From the NCBI GenBank assembly GCA_020073245.1, contig JAIQFQ010000001.1:101001-165000 (forward strand): 64,000 nucleotides of DNA, read 5' to 3'. A program made the position numbers and the translations under genes. Under the pieces are notes generated by a model, which was not told the DNA's origin, did no database searches, and worked only from the letters and a program-made list of their open reading frames with translations. Shown here piece after piece: positions 25,026 through 34,495 of the stretch. Every line of letters starts with the position of its first letter. Position 1 is the stretch's first letter. The DNA comes from Terriglobia bacterium. Lineage in GTDB: Bacteria > Acidobacteriota > Thermoanaerobaculia > Thermoanaerobaculales > Thermoanaerobaculaceae.

Positions 25026-28004
25026 TCAGTTGGAGCGAAGCTTCGAGACGCGATCCACGACGTCCCGGAACGTGGGGTTGATCGCCAGGACCTCGCTGAA
25101 GCACGCAAGCGCCGCTGAGGTGTTGCCGCACTGCTCGTGCGCCCGCCCCAGCTCGTAGCGCAGGCCGAGTTCCGAATCGAGCGGGAGGTGGGGCGCGGCG
25201 AGGGCGCGCTGGTACCACTCGGCGCCCTGCTCCGGCAGCCCCTTCTCCATGTAGCACGCACCGATCATGCTTGCGCTCTCAACAAGGTAGTCAGGGGATT
25301 TGACCGACAGCTGGAACTCGCCGATCGCCTCGTCGAGGAGACCCATCTCGCGGTAGGCAAGGCCCAGGTTGAAGTGGGTGTCGTAGTCCTCCTCCTGGAC
25401 CTGCTCCGCCACACCACGCTGAAACTCCTTGAACAGCTCTTCGATCGAGACATCGGTCCCCTTGCCGGCCCCGGTGGCCTCGGCCACGAGTTCCTCATCG
25501 GCCAGTTCCTTCTCCAACACCGCCGCAAGGTCGAAGAACTGCTCCTCCTCGCTGAAGAGCTCGGCTGCCGTCGCGGCCACCGGCTCCGGATGCTCATCGT
25601 CCCAACCCCGGGCCTTGAGCATCGCCTGGCGCGCCATGATTTCCGGGTGATCGGGAAAGGCCTCTCGGACCTTGTTGAGCAACTTGGCGGCATCGTCCAG
25701 AAGCCCTTGCTGTATAAAGAAATCCAGCTCTCGCAGCTGGTCCTCGCTCGGCCCCGCGAGGACTTCCTGGACCTCGATGAGCTCCATGGCTTCGTCCAGG
25801 ACCTCGGCGCGTTCGGGAGCGGCCGGCTGGGGTGCGGGTGGAGGCATCACCGCGGGCTCGCGCGAAACTGGGCGCGCCACGGGAATTGCCGGAGGCATCG
25901 TCGAGGCATTCGTGGCAGCGGGCGGTGGTCCGGGCCTCGTTACCGGAGCCGACGCTGGTCCATGAAGGCCGAGCATCGCCTCAAGGTTGTCGAGGCGAAT
26001 CGGCCGCGTCGGTGGGCGGCGGCTTTCCCTGGTCAGCGGCGGCTTCGGGGGCAACGAGGCGAGCAGCCCGTCAAACGAAGGGAGGGGCTCCGCTGCTTTG
26101 GGCGCAGGGAGCACCGGAGGAACGGGCGCCGGGCTGACAGGCGCCGGCGCGGCCGGACCCGCAGGAGCAGCAGGCACGGGACGCGACGAGGCCGCGGAGG
26201 CTGCAGGGCCGAGCGTCCCGAGTTCGAACCCGGGTACCTGGAGTGGTGGCGCCTGTGCCGGCTGGGAGAGAGGCGCCGGGGGTACAGCGTCCGGCGAAGG
26301 CAGTGGGATGACGCCCGAGAAGGATCCGAACGTGTCTCGTTGGTCGGCGGCGGCCTCGCTGGCGACCTGACGCGGCGCCGGGGCGGGGAGGCCTGTTTCA
26401 AGCACAGGAAGGGGTGGGGGCTCGGGCTCCGGCGCTTCCACCTCGACCAGCTCACCGCCACCTAGGGACGCCAGCAGTTCACGGCCGCGTGCGTGCGTCG
26501 CGTCGAGCGACAGCAAACGTTGCAGGTGGGTGATGGCCTTGTCCGTGAGGCCGTACTTTGCGAATACCACCGCCTCGGTATAGAGCTCCTCGGCGTTGGT
26601 GGGCGAGAGTGACGGCTCTGTGAGCCCCGAGTCTTTTTTCGGCTCCGCTTCTGCGGCCGGGACACGCGCCGGCCCTGCCAGCGGCGGGGCCGGACTCGGA
26701 GGCTGGGGTGGTTGAGCGACGGCGTCGAAATCAACCTCGACAAATTCCACCTCCTCCTCAGCCGGGGTTGGTGGAACCGTCGGGACGGGCACCGGAGCCG
26801 GTGCCGCCGAACCCGGGGCCGGTGCCGCCGGACCAGCAGCCTTGAGCTCCGCCAAGCGCTGTCCGAAGAGTGGGTTCGAGGGCACTTGAGCTGCCAAGCG
26901 ACGGTAGAGGGGAATCGCCTCGGCGCGTCGTCCGTCACGCAGGTAGGCGTCGGCCAGTGCGGTCTCGATGCTCACGATCATGTCGGGGTCGTCCTGCTGC
27001 TCGAAGACCCTGAGCGCCCGCTCCAACACCTCTGCGTCGCCAGGGATGCTGGTCATCAGCCTCTTGACGAGGGTCGCGGCCCGCGCCACGTCCCGGACCT
27101 TCAAGAGGCGATCGATCGTGGGGAGGAGCCGTTCCCTGGCCTCCCCTGCATCCCCGGCCCGGAGCATCACGTCCCCGTAGAGCTGAATGATGTCGGTCCG
27201 ATCGCCAGCCTTCGCCACGAGGTCTTCGATCAGCCGGCGCGCCTCACCGGCCTCACCGGCCTCGGAGAGAGCCCGCGCCGCGGCGCGCTGCAGTTCGATC
27301 CCACCCTCGGTGACGGAGAGAGCCTTCTTGGCCAGCTCGGCGGCCTGGGATTGCCGTCCGCCACCCAGCAGCGCGTCGATGCAGGGAGCGACGAAATCCG
27401 CCTGTTCGGGCCCGAGGTCAAGCGCGCGGTAGTACAGCTTGAGCGCCTCGTCCAGCATGCCGCGGGAAAGGAGCGAGCGCCCGAGCGTGTCGATCTCCGC
27501 GGCGACGGTCGCCACGTCGCCCAGCTGTACAGACAGGTCCACGAGCTTCGCCCGGGCCTGGAGGTTCGAGGGCTCCAGCTCGACGAGACGGCGGTACACG
27601 CGGGCGGCCTCGGGAGGTTGCTTGGAGCGAATGAACCAGTCCGCCAGGGTCAACAGCTGCTGGCGCCCCTCGACGACCAGACCCTGCTTGAAGTAGAGGT
27701 CCGCAAGCCGTTCGTAGGTTTCCGTTCGCCGAGGGTCGAGCCGGTTGACCTTCTTGTAGATTGCGATCGATTTCAGGAAAAAGCCGTCCTGAGCGAAGTG
27801 CTCCGCGATACGCTGGTAGACCTCGATGGCCTCGGGGATGCGTGTGACGCGAACCAGCAGATCACCCAGGCGGTTCAAGGCGTTGGTATCGCCGGGTGCC
27901 TGATCGACGGCGCGCCTGTACTCCTTGATGGCAGCGTCGAGCTTGCCACGCGCGGCGAGTTTCTCCGCCTCCTGGATGATCTGATCCCTCTTCGTCGCAG
28001 CCAT
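25026..28004 (-). CDS. Large TPR protein with Pro/Ala-rich linkers
   Basis: 992 residues, no signal peptide. The N-terminal ~385 residues are TPR units (LDAAIKEYRRAVDQAPGDTN, RIPEAIEVYQRIAEHFAQDG, FFLKSIAIYKKVNRLDPRRT). Low-complexity Pro/Ala/Glu linkers follow (~390-480, ~520-730) with an interposed TPR pair (YTEAVVFAKYGLTDKAITHL), then a C-terminal TPR block (DYDTHFNLGLAYREMGLLDE). Such proteins occur in acidobacteria and deltaproteobacteria as scaffolds; the specific role is unknown. It follows rnhB by 22 bases. A TATACC word just upstream could start a near-leaderless transcript. Confidence 0.8.
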   Translation of the reverse strand: MAATKRDQIIQEAEKLAARGKLDAAIKEYRRAVDQAPGDTNALNRLGDLLVRVTRIPEAIEVYQRIAEHFAQDGFFLKSIAIYKKVNRLDPRRTETYERLADLYFKQGLVVEGRQQLLTLADWFIRSKQPPEAARVYRRLVELEPSNLQARAKLVDLSVQLGDVATVAAEIDTLGRSLLSRGMLDEALKLYYRALDLGPEQADFVAPCIDALLGGGRQSQAAELAKKALSVTEGGIELQRAAARALSEAGEAGEARRLIEDLVAKAGDRTDIIQLYGDVMLRAGDAGEARERLLPTIDRLLKVRDVARAATLVKRLMTSIPGDAEVLERALRVFEQQDDPDMIVSIETALADAYLRDGRRAEAIPLYRRLAAQVPSNPLFGQRLAELKAAGPAAPAPGSAAPAPVPVPTVPPTPAEEEVEFVEVDFDAVAQPPQPPSPAPPLAGPARVPAAEAEPKKDSGLTEPSLSPTNAEELYTEAVVFAKYGLTDKAITHLQRLLSLDATHARGRELLASLGGGELVEVEAPEPEPPPLPVLETGLPAPAPRQVASEAAADQRDTFGSFSGVIPLPSPDAVPPAPLSQPAQAPPLQVPGFELGTLGPAASAASSRPVPAAPAGPAAPAPVSPAPVPPVLPAPKAAEPLPSFDGLLASLPPKPPLTRESRRPPTRPIRLDNLEAMLGLHGPASAPVTRPGPPPAATNASTMPPAIPVARPVSREPAVMPPPAPQPAAPERAEVLDEAMELIEVQEVLAGPSEDQLRELDFFIQQGLLDDAAKLLNKVREAFPDHPEIMARQAMLKARGWDDEHPEPVAATAAELFSEEEQFFDLAAVLEKELADEELVAEATGAGKGTDVSIEELFKEFQRGVAEQVQEEDYDTHFNLGLAYREMGLLDEAIGEFQLSVKSPDYLVESASMIGACYMEKGLPEQGAEWYQRALAAPHLPLDSELGLRYELGRAHEQCGNTSAALACFSEVLAINPTFRDVVDRVSKLRSN

Positions 28005-28026
28005 ATAGAGGTATAGGGCCCCGCGT

Positions 28027-28638
28027 TTATGCTAGCACACGCAGCGGAGAAAACGTGCGCCGGTGCTGCGTCGAAGCCCCCAGGCGGCGGATCGCCGCCA
28101 GGTGCCCCGGAGATGGGTAGCCCTTGTTCGACTCCCACCCGTACCCCGGGTGGTCACGGGCGAGCGACACCATCACCTGGTCCCGCACGACCTTCGCCAG
28201 GATCGAGGCGGCCGCGACGCAGAGGTAGCGGGCATCGGCATGCGTCTCGGCGAGCACGCGAGTCGTGAGATCCGGCAGCGCCATTGCGTCGCTCACCACC
28301 AGTCCCGGGGCGCGGGCGAGAGCCAGTACCGCCTCCGTCATGGCGGAACGCGTGGCTTGGAGGATGTTGAGCGTGTCGATCTCGGCCGGGCTTCGGTGCG
28401 CGACAGCCCAGCACACGGCTTTGGCACGGATCTCAGCCGCGAGGCGCTCTCGAGTCTTCGCGGAGAGCCGTTTCGAGTCGTCCAGGCCCGGGATCTTGCG
28501 CCTGGGGCTGAGGATCACCGCGGCTACCGTGACCGGGCCGGCGAGCGCACCCCGCCCCACTTCGTCCACACCAGCGATCAGGCCGTGCCGTCGGGAAAGC
28601 TCGTGGTCAAGCGCACCGTCTGGCGGCGCGGCTTTCAC
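28027..28638 (-). CDS. rnhB: Ribonuclease HII
   Basis: 203 residues; removes RNA primers and misincorporated ribonucleotides from DNA. Catalytic carboxylates are visible in [15 protein letters not shown] (Asp, Glu near 24-25), [10 protein letters not shown] and [19 protein letters not shown], with [17 protein letters not shown] and [14 protein letters not shown] also conserved. Its ATG overlaps the rplS stop as ATGA. The rplS-rnhB order is classical. Confidence 0.95.
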   Translation of the reverse strand: MKAAPPDGALDHELSRRHGLIAGVDEVGRGALAGPVTVAAVILSPRRKIPGLDDSKRLSAKTRERLAAEIRAKAVCWAVAHRSPAEIDTLNILQATRSAMTEAVLALARAPGLVVSDAMALPDLTTRVLAETHADARYLCVAAASILAKVVRDQVMVSLARDHPGYGWESNKGYPSPGHLAAIRRLGASTQHRRTFSPLRVLA

Positions 28639-28982
28639 TTCCGGACGTACTCTTCCTCGAGGCGAGCCGCCTTGCCCCTGAGTGTGCGCAGGTAGTACAG
28701 CTTGGCGCGCCGCACGCGTCCGTGACGCACCACCTCGATGCGGTCGATGCCGGGCGAGTGCACGGGGAAGACACGCTCGACCCCGATGCTGTAGGAAACC
28801 TTGCGGACCGTGAAGCTCTCGCGCACTCCGCCGCCCTTGCGGCCGATCACCACACCCTCAAACACCTGAATGCGCTCTTTTTCGCCCTCACGGACCTTGA
28901 CATGGACTCGCACCGTGTCACCCGGGCCAAAGTCCGGGATATCGTCGCGCATCTGCTCCTTCTCGAGCTCGCGTAGATCCAT
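28635..28982 (-). CDS. rplS: 50S ribosomal protein bL19
   Basis: 115 residues: [60 protein letters not shown], and [20 protein letters not shown]. Family length. bL19 sits at the 30S-50S interface. The start at MDLREL is fixed by gggaggt seven bases upstream. Confidence 0.97.
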   Translation of the reverse strand: MDLRELEKEQMRDDIPDFGPGDTVRVHVKVREGEKERIQVFEGVVIGRKGGGVRESFTVRKVSYSIGVERVFPVHSPGIDRIEVVRHGRVRRAKLYYLRTLRGKAARLEEEYVRK

Positions 28983-29053
28983 CGCAAACCTCCCGCCCTG
29001 ACCACGCTCGACAAGGACGTGGCGCGGAACGGTGATTATACACACCCGGCGAC

Positions 29054-29845
29054 TCAACGGGAAGGCGTGCCGGTCCCTGCGGGTTCAGCTGGCGGCCACG
29101 GCAGACCTTCCTCGCTCGCGACGGCAGCAGCGAGACGGCGAACCTCCTCGGGGAGCTCGCCCCACCTGCCGCTCAGCAGGTCCGGCCGCCGGAGCAGCGT
29201 GAGGCGAACGGCATGCCGCAGGCGCCACCGCCTGGCCGCCTCGTGGTCTCCGGAGAGCAGCGCCTCCGGCACGTCCAGACCCTCGAACGACCGCGGCCGC
29301 GTGTATACGGGGTGGTCGAGGAGCCTCGAGGTGAAGGAATCGGCCGCCACCGACGCCGGATCACCCACGACTCCCGGAACGTGGCGGGCCGCAGCGTCGA
29401 GCATGGAAAGCGCCGCAAGCTCCCCGCCCGAGAGCACGAAGTCCCCAAGCGAAATCTCGTCGGCGCGGAGCAGTTCGTGGACGCGCTCGTCGAACCCCTC
29501 GTACCGGCCGCACACGAAGAGCAGGTTCGGGTACGAGGCAAGCTCGCGCGCGACTTCATCGTCGAACCGCCGCCCGCGCGGGTCCGGAAGCACCACGTGC
29601 GGCGCTGTCGCCGCGGCCGAGGCTACGGCGCGCACCGCCGGGACCACGGCGGACGGCATGAGGACCATACCCGGCCCGCCGCCGTATGGCTCGTCGTCGA
29701 CCTGACCGTAGCGATTGACCGCCCACTTCCTGAGGTCGTGCACGCGCACGTCGAGCACGCCGGCCGCGATTCCGCGGCCGAGAACGCCGACCGTAAGGTA
29801 GGGCTCCACAGCCGAAGGGAAGAGCGTCAGCAGGTCACAGCGCAT
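29054..29845 (-). CDS. trmD: tRNA (guanine-N1-)-methyltransferase
   Basis: 263 residues, a SPOUT methyltransferase making m1G37 in tRNA. Trefoil-knot motifs: [37 protein letters not shown], and [20 protein letters not shown]. Asp in the [11 protein letters not shown] segment is the expected catalytic region. The start [10 protein letters not shown] overlaps the rimM end by 11 bases, typical of the rpsP-rimM-trmD-rplS operon. Confidence 0.97.
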   Translation of the reverse strand: MRCDLLTLFPSAVEPYLTVGVLGRGIAAGVLDVRVHDLRKWAVNRYGQVDDEPYGGGPGMVLMPSAVVPAVRAVASAAATAPHVVLPDPRGRRFDDEVARELASYPNLLFVCGRYEGFDERVHELLRADEISLGDFVLSGGELAALSMLDAAARHVPGVVGDPASVAADSFTSRLLDHPVYTRPRSFEGLDVPEALLSGDHEAARRWRLRHAVRLTLLRRPDLLSGRWGELPEEVRRLAAAVASEEGLPWPPAEPAGTGTPSR

Positions 29846-30368
29846 CGCCGTCGAACAGCCCCCGCGGCGGATCGAGCACGACCGTTCCCGCCGCGAGATC
29901 CACCCGCACGACGGTCGGGGACTTGAACGGCACAAGCACCTCACCCGCCGCGGCGGTCACGACGAGCAGCGACCCACCTGGGCCGTCCTGCAACTTGGCA
30001 ACCGTGCCGAGGCCGGTTCCGTCGACGTGCACGCAGCTGCAACCGACGAGCTCGTGCTCGTAGTAGTAGGTGGGCGGGAGCTGGCTGCGCTCTTGGGCCG
30101 GGAGGAAGACGTACAGACCGCGCCAATCGTCGATCTCCTCCCGGGTGCGCAGGTCCACGAAGCTGAGGAGCCAGTCCCCCTTGTGGATGCGCACGTGGTA
30201 GACGACCTTCGTGAACTCGGGAGCGTCGTGGCCGAGGCCGATTTCCACCCCATCCGCCATACGCTCGGGGAAGTCGGTCAGGATCTCGACCGTAGCTTCA
30301 CCGTGAATGCCGTGGGGACGACGCACACGCCCTACTGCCAGCCAGGTGGCTTCAGGGCTGGCGGCCAT
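29835..30368 (-). CDS. rimM: Ribosome maturation factor
   Basis: 177 residues: an N-terminal reductase-like barrel (LAVGRVRRPHGIHGEATVEI, TDFPERM) and a C-terminal PRC-barrel (ELVGCSCVHVDGTGLGTVAK, EVLVPFKSPTVVRVDLAAG). RimM assists 30S head assembly and binds uS19. It starts immediately after the khpA stop with no gap. Confidence 0.95.
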   Translation of the reverse strand: MAASPEATWLAVGRVRRPHGIHGEATVEILTDFPERMADGVEIGLGHDAPEFTKVVYHVRIHKGDWLLSFVDLRTREEIDDWRGLYVFLPAQERSQLPPTYYYEHELVGCSCVHVDGTGLGTVAKLQDGPGGSLLVVTAAAGEVLVPFKSPTVVRVDLAAGTVVLDPPRGLFDGDAL

Positions 30369-30599
30369 CTACTCGAGGATCTCGAGCACGAAGCGTTTGC
30401 GCACCTTCATGCCCGCCGCCGCCAGCAGAGTCCGGACGGCCCTGGCGGTCTTGCCTTGCTTTCCGATCACCTTGCCGAGATCCTCGGTGGCGACCCGCAA
30501 CTCGAGCACCGTGGTCTGCTCTCCCTGCACCTCACGCACCTGCACCTTGTCCGGTTGGTCGACGAGCGCCTTTGCGATCTGTTCCACCAGGTCCTTCAT
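30369..30599 (-). CDS. khpA: KH-domain RNA-binding protein
   Basis: 76 residues, one KH domain: [20 protein letters not shown], then [20 protein letters not shown] containing the GxxG-type loop (IGKQGK), and a short basic C terminus. KhpA proteins bind structured RNAs and often partner KhpB. The location between rpsP and rimM is characteristic. Confidence 0.93.
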   Translation of the reverse strand: MKDLVEQIAKALVDQPDKVQVREVQGEQTTVLELRVATEDLGKVIGKQGKTARAVRTLLAAAGMKVRKRFVLEILE

Positions 30600-30633
30600 G
30601 CGCGCCTCCGTTCGAGCGGTCTGCAGTCGGAAT

Positions 30634-30870
30634 TCAGCTCTTGGTCTTGTCGAGCAAGTCCTTCACCGTCGGGGACAGCTGGGCTCCGCGCGCCATCCAG
30701 AACTCCACCCGCTCCCGGTTGATGCGCACGTCCACCGGTTCGCTGCGCGGGTTGTAGAATCCAACCTCTTCCAGCACGGCGGCGGTCGGCGTCTTACGGC
30801 GATCGGAGACCACCACACGGTACACAGGGCGCTTGTTGGACCCCATTCGCCGCAGTCGGATCATCAGCAT
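30634..30870 (-). CDS. rpsP: 30S ribosomal protein bS16
   Basis: 78 residues: [40 protein letters not shown], and a basic C terminus ([10 protein letters not shown]). The ATG at 30870 (MLMIRL) is preceded by aaggag eight bases away; the second Met two codons later is also possible. It follows ffh in the operon. Confidence 0.96.
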   Translation of the reverse strand: MLMIRLRRMGSNKRPVYRVVVSDRRKTPTAAVLEEVGFYNPRSEPVDVRINRERVEFWMARGAQLSPTVKDLLDKTKS

Positions 30871-30945
30871 CGAGCACTCTCCTTGCCTTCATCTCTCGCG
30901 GCCAGGCCGCGAACGATCATTATACCAAAGGAGCTGCCATCCACT

Positions 30946-32271
<1,326 letters not shown>

Positions 32272-32282
32272 GCCCCTCCCCC

Positions 32283-32306
32283 GGGAGCGTGGAGTCTACG
32301 CTCCCC
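32283..32306 (-). promoter_or_regulatory. Hairpin in the ffh leader
   Basis: ggagcgt and acgctcc form a seven-base stem about a dozen bases ahead of the ffh start and just upstream of its Shine-Dalgarno sequence. It could modulate translation or end transcription arriving from the repeat region. No T run on the minus strand. Confidence 0.35.
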
Positions 32307-32334
32307 GACCCTCCTGCTCAACCATCTCGACTCT

Positions 32335-32590
32335 GTTTGCCCTCCGGGCACGGCTTTCTTTTGCCCCTCGGGATCGCGGCCCTCCTCGCTTGCTCGCCCC
32401 CGCGAGCGGCGCTCGGAGAATCCTCGGCCGCGACCCAGCAGCGCGTCCCGGAACGGGGGCCCCTCGGTGTCCGCAAAGGAAGAGACGCGTCACCGACACC
32501 CCGTTCCGGATCCGCACGGTGGGGACCCCGCGGCCTCGGATCAACTGCCGCTTCACCCGAGGGGCTGAGTTGAATACCCCCCACCCACGA
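32335..32590 (-). repeat. Dispersed non-coding repeat, copy B1
   Basis: In minus orientation it begins gggggtattcaac and ends aaaagaaagccgtgcccgga. The interior holds gaacgggg tgtcggtg ... gacaccgagggg ccccgttc, which folds with an 8-bp outer stem (gaacgggg/ccccgttc) and an inner tgtc/gaca stem. Confidence 0.7.
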
Positions 32591-32730
32591 GTCGGACTGC
32601 ACGCCGATGACCCTCGGTTCGCTCCGTGCCCGCACGCGGCGCCACCATGCGCCTCGCGCCCGAGGGGCGGGTTTCGCCCCCACACCCGCGCCCTTCGACG
32701 CAACTGCCGTGACGATCCAAATCACGGGCG

Positions 32731-33012
32731 GTGGGTATTCAATCCGCCCCTGGGGTGCGGCAGCCATGTGTCCGGCGGCCGCGGGTCACCGCACGCGCGA
32801 ACCAGGACGGGGTGTCGGTGCCACCGCTTCCCGCGGACACCGAGGGGCCCCGGCCCGGGTCGCGCTCCTGCGGTCGCGGTCGCCGGACTCTCGGGCCGCG
32901 GCGAGCGGGCGCGAGCACGGCCCGAGCGGCGCCGCACCCCAGGGGCACAAAGAAAGGCCGTGCCCGCAGGGCAGAACAGACCAACCTCCACGCGAGTGGA
33001 ACAAACACAAAT
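32731..33012 (+). repeat. Dispersed non-coding repeat, copy B2
   Basis: Plus orientation: begins gtgggtattcaatccgcc, ends aaagaaaggccgtgcccgca followed by cctccacgcgagtggaaca. It shares with B1 the interior cggggtgtcggtg ... gcggacaccgaggggcccc. Stem-flanking bases differ between B1 and B2 while the inner words are kept. Confidence 0.7.
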
Positions 33013-33074
33013 ATGATGCACAATTGAGACGAGCACGGCCGGCGCGGGGCCGACCGCGGCCGGGGAGGTCGGCA

Positions 33075-33779
33075 ATGGCGATGGACCCGAAGGCGCTGTG
33101 GACGATGTCATATGGGATGTACCTCGTGACCGCGCGCGCCGGCGAGCGCGCCAACGGCCAGATCGCCAACGCCGTCTTTCAGGTCACGGCAGAGCCGCCT
33201 CGTGTGGCGATCGCGATCAACAAGGAGAACTTCACCCACGACCTGATCCGCGACGGCGGGTGGTTCGCGTTCTCCGTGCTCGCCGAGAGCGTCCCGATGG
33301 AGTTCATCGGGCTGTTCGGCTTCAAGTCGGGGCGCGACGTCGACAAACTCGCCCAGGCCACGGTTCGCGAAGGCCTCCACGTGCCGCTGGTCGTTGATCA
33401 CGCCATCGCGGTCACGGAAGCGCGAGTTCTCCAGGCGACCGACGCCGGCAGCCACACCGTGTTCGTTGGCGAGGCCATCGGCGCCGAGGTCCTGTCAGGG
33501 GCCCCACCGCTGACGTACGCGGGCTACCACGCACGCAAGGGCAAGGCCCCGAAGAACGCCCCGACATACCGTGGTGAGGCCGCCGCGGCGCCCACGCCGC
33601 CGCCCGCGGTCGCTCCGGTCGCGTCCCCCTGGACGTGCGGCGTGTGCGGTTACACCTACGATCCCGCCCTCGGCGACTCCGCGAACGGCATCGCGCCCGG
33701 CACCCGCTTCGAGGACCTCCCCAGCGACTGGGTCTGCCCCGTCTGCGGCGCGCCCAAGGACGCGTTCCTGCCAGGCTAG
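33075..33779 (+). CDS. Flavin reductase-rubredoxin fusion (high-molecular-weight rubredoxin type)
   Basis: 234 residues. Residues ~1-155 are a flavin-reductase-like FMN-binding split barrel ([52 protein letters not shown]). A Pro/Ala linker (168-184) leads to a C-terminal rubredoxin with Fe ligands CGVCGY (Cys 188, 191) and [11 protein letters not shown] (Cys 221, 224). In anaerobes such as Moorella this architecture acts as NAD(P)H:rubredoxin oxidoreductase feeding flavodiiron proteins. The ATG at 33075 has ggggagg upstream. Confidence 0.9.
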   Translation: MAMDPKALWTMSYGMYLVTARAGERANGQIANAVFQVTAEPPRVAIAINKENFTHDLIRDGGWFAFSVLAESVPMEFIGLFGFKSGRDVDKLAQATVREGLHVPLVVDHAIAVTEARVLQATDAGSHTVFVGEAIGAEVLSGAPPLTYAGYHARKGKAPKNAPTYRGEAAAAPTPPPAVAPVASPWTCGVCGYTYDPALGDSANGIAPGTRFEDLPSDWVCPVCGAPKDAFLPG

Positions 33780-33801
33780 GAACTCTCGGCGCTGCGATGC
33801 G

Positions 33802-34218
33802 TCAGCGACGAACTCGCTGTTTGACCTCGCCGGGCCGGTGGGGTCGGAAAGCGAACGCCGACCAGGTCTTGTTCACCGAGATCAACGTCACCCACTTGAG
33901 ATCCACATCCTTGAGCGCGTCCCAGCCCTTGTCGCGGGTCAGGTCGGTCTGAATACCGGACGTCCCCTTCGGGAACGAGATCCAGAGCAGGCTCTCCGGC
34001 GCCAGCGCCTTGACCACCTTCGGTATCAGCGCCTCTAGCTCCGCGCTCGTCGCCACGAAAACCTGGACCCAGTCGAACGTGCCCTGGAGCTTCTGGGCAA
34101 CCTCAACACCTGCCGGCAGCGGCGTGAGTTCCCTCAGGTACCCAGCTGGCGCGTTGACCACTGCCGCCTGCGCGCCGGCCTTCAGCTTCATCTTCTTCGC
34201 CAGTGGGTTTTCAGACAT
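33802..34218 (-). CDS. DUF3052-like protein
   Basis: 138 residues: MSENPLAKKMKLKAGAQAAV, NAPAGYLRELTPLP, a middle FDWVQVFVATSAELEALIPK, LLWISFPKGTSGIQTDLTRD and WVTLISVNKTWSAFAFRP. These are the expected features of the short alpha/beta DUF3052 family, of unknown function. The start at MSENPL overlaps the upstream small membrane-protein gene by eight bases. Confidence 0.7.
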   Translation of the reverse strand: MSENPLAKKMKLKAGAQAAVVNAPAGYLRELTPLPAGVEVAQKLQGTFDWVQVFVATSAELEALIPKVVKALAPESLLWISFPKGTSGIQTDLTRDKGWDALKDVDLKWVTLISVNKTWSAFAFRPHRPGEVKQRVRR

Positions 34219-34435
34219 CGCCGTCCTTTCCGCCTCGCTTCCCGCGGCCAAGAAACAGCCAGAACGCCCAGACGCAGAGACCAGCCGAGACGGGCAGGCC
34301 GACGTACGACAGGGCAAACGGGACCGTCCTGGGTCCGACGACGATCGGCCAGTGGTTCACGAGCCTGACCAAATGGAGCATCGCGACGAGGAAGAATACG
34401 GCTCCCGAGAGAATCAGGTAGAGCCTCTTGGCCAT
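34211..34435 (-). CDS. Small two-helix membrane protein
   Basis: 74 residues, probably inner membrane, with hydrophobic stretches at LYLILSGAVFFLVAMLHLVR and FALSYVGLPVSAGLCVWAFW and a Lys/Arg-rich tail (inside-positive). No family recognised. aaaggagtg before MAKRLY decides the start. Coupled to the following DUF3052 gene. Confidence 0.6.
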   Translation of the reverse strand: MAKRLYLILSGAVFFLVAMLHLVRLVNHWPIVVGPRTVPFALSYVGLPVSAGLCVWAFWLFLGRGKRGGKDGDV

Positions 34436-34495
34436 CTGGTCACTCCTTTCTGCCCCTCCATCTACACCTTCGGCGGCGTCTAGCGGCGACGCCAA

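Larger units (their letters stand above)
32307..33074. other. Non-coding interval with inverted pair of dispersed repeats
   Basis: About 770 bases between the divergent ffh and rubredoxin-fusion genes hold copies B1 (minus) and B2 (plus) of the dispersed repeat, separated by ~140 bases of GC-rich sequence. Long frames cross it on both strands but have Arg/Pro/Gly-biased composition, no binding sites and no recognised family. A TATGAT word at 33012-33017 may be the -10 of the rubredoxin-fusion gene. Confidence 0.6.

Noticed and set aside
26712..28016. Long plus-strand frame (434 residues) opposite the large TPR gene
   Set aside because: It is the complement of clear TPR coding sequence and lacks a ribosome site or family features.
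32296..33111. Several 90-140 residue frames in the 32.3-33.1 kb gap
   Set aside because: No ribosome sites, biased composition, and the same DNA occurs as an inverted repeat pair, so coding is unlikely.
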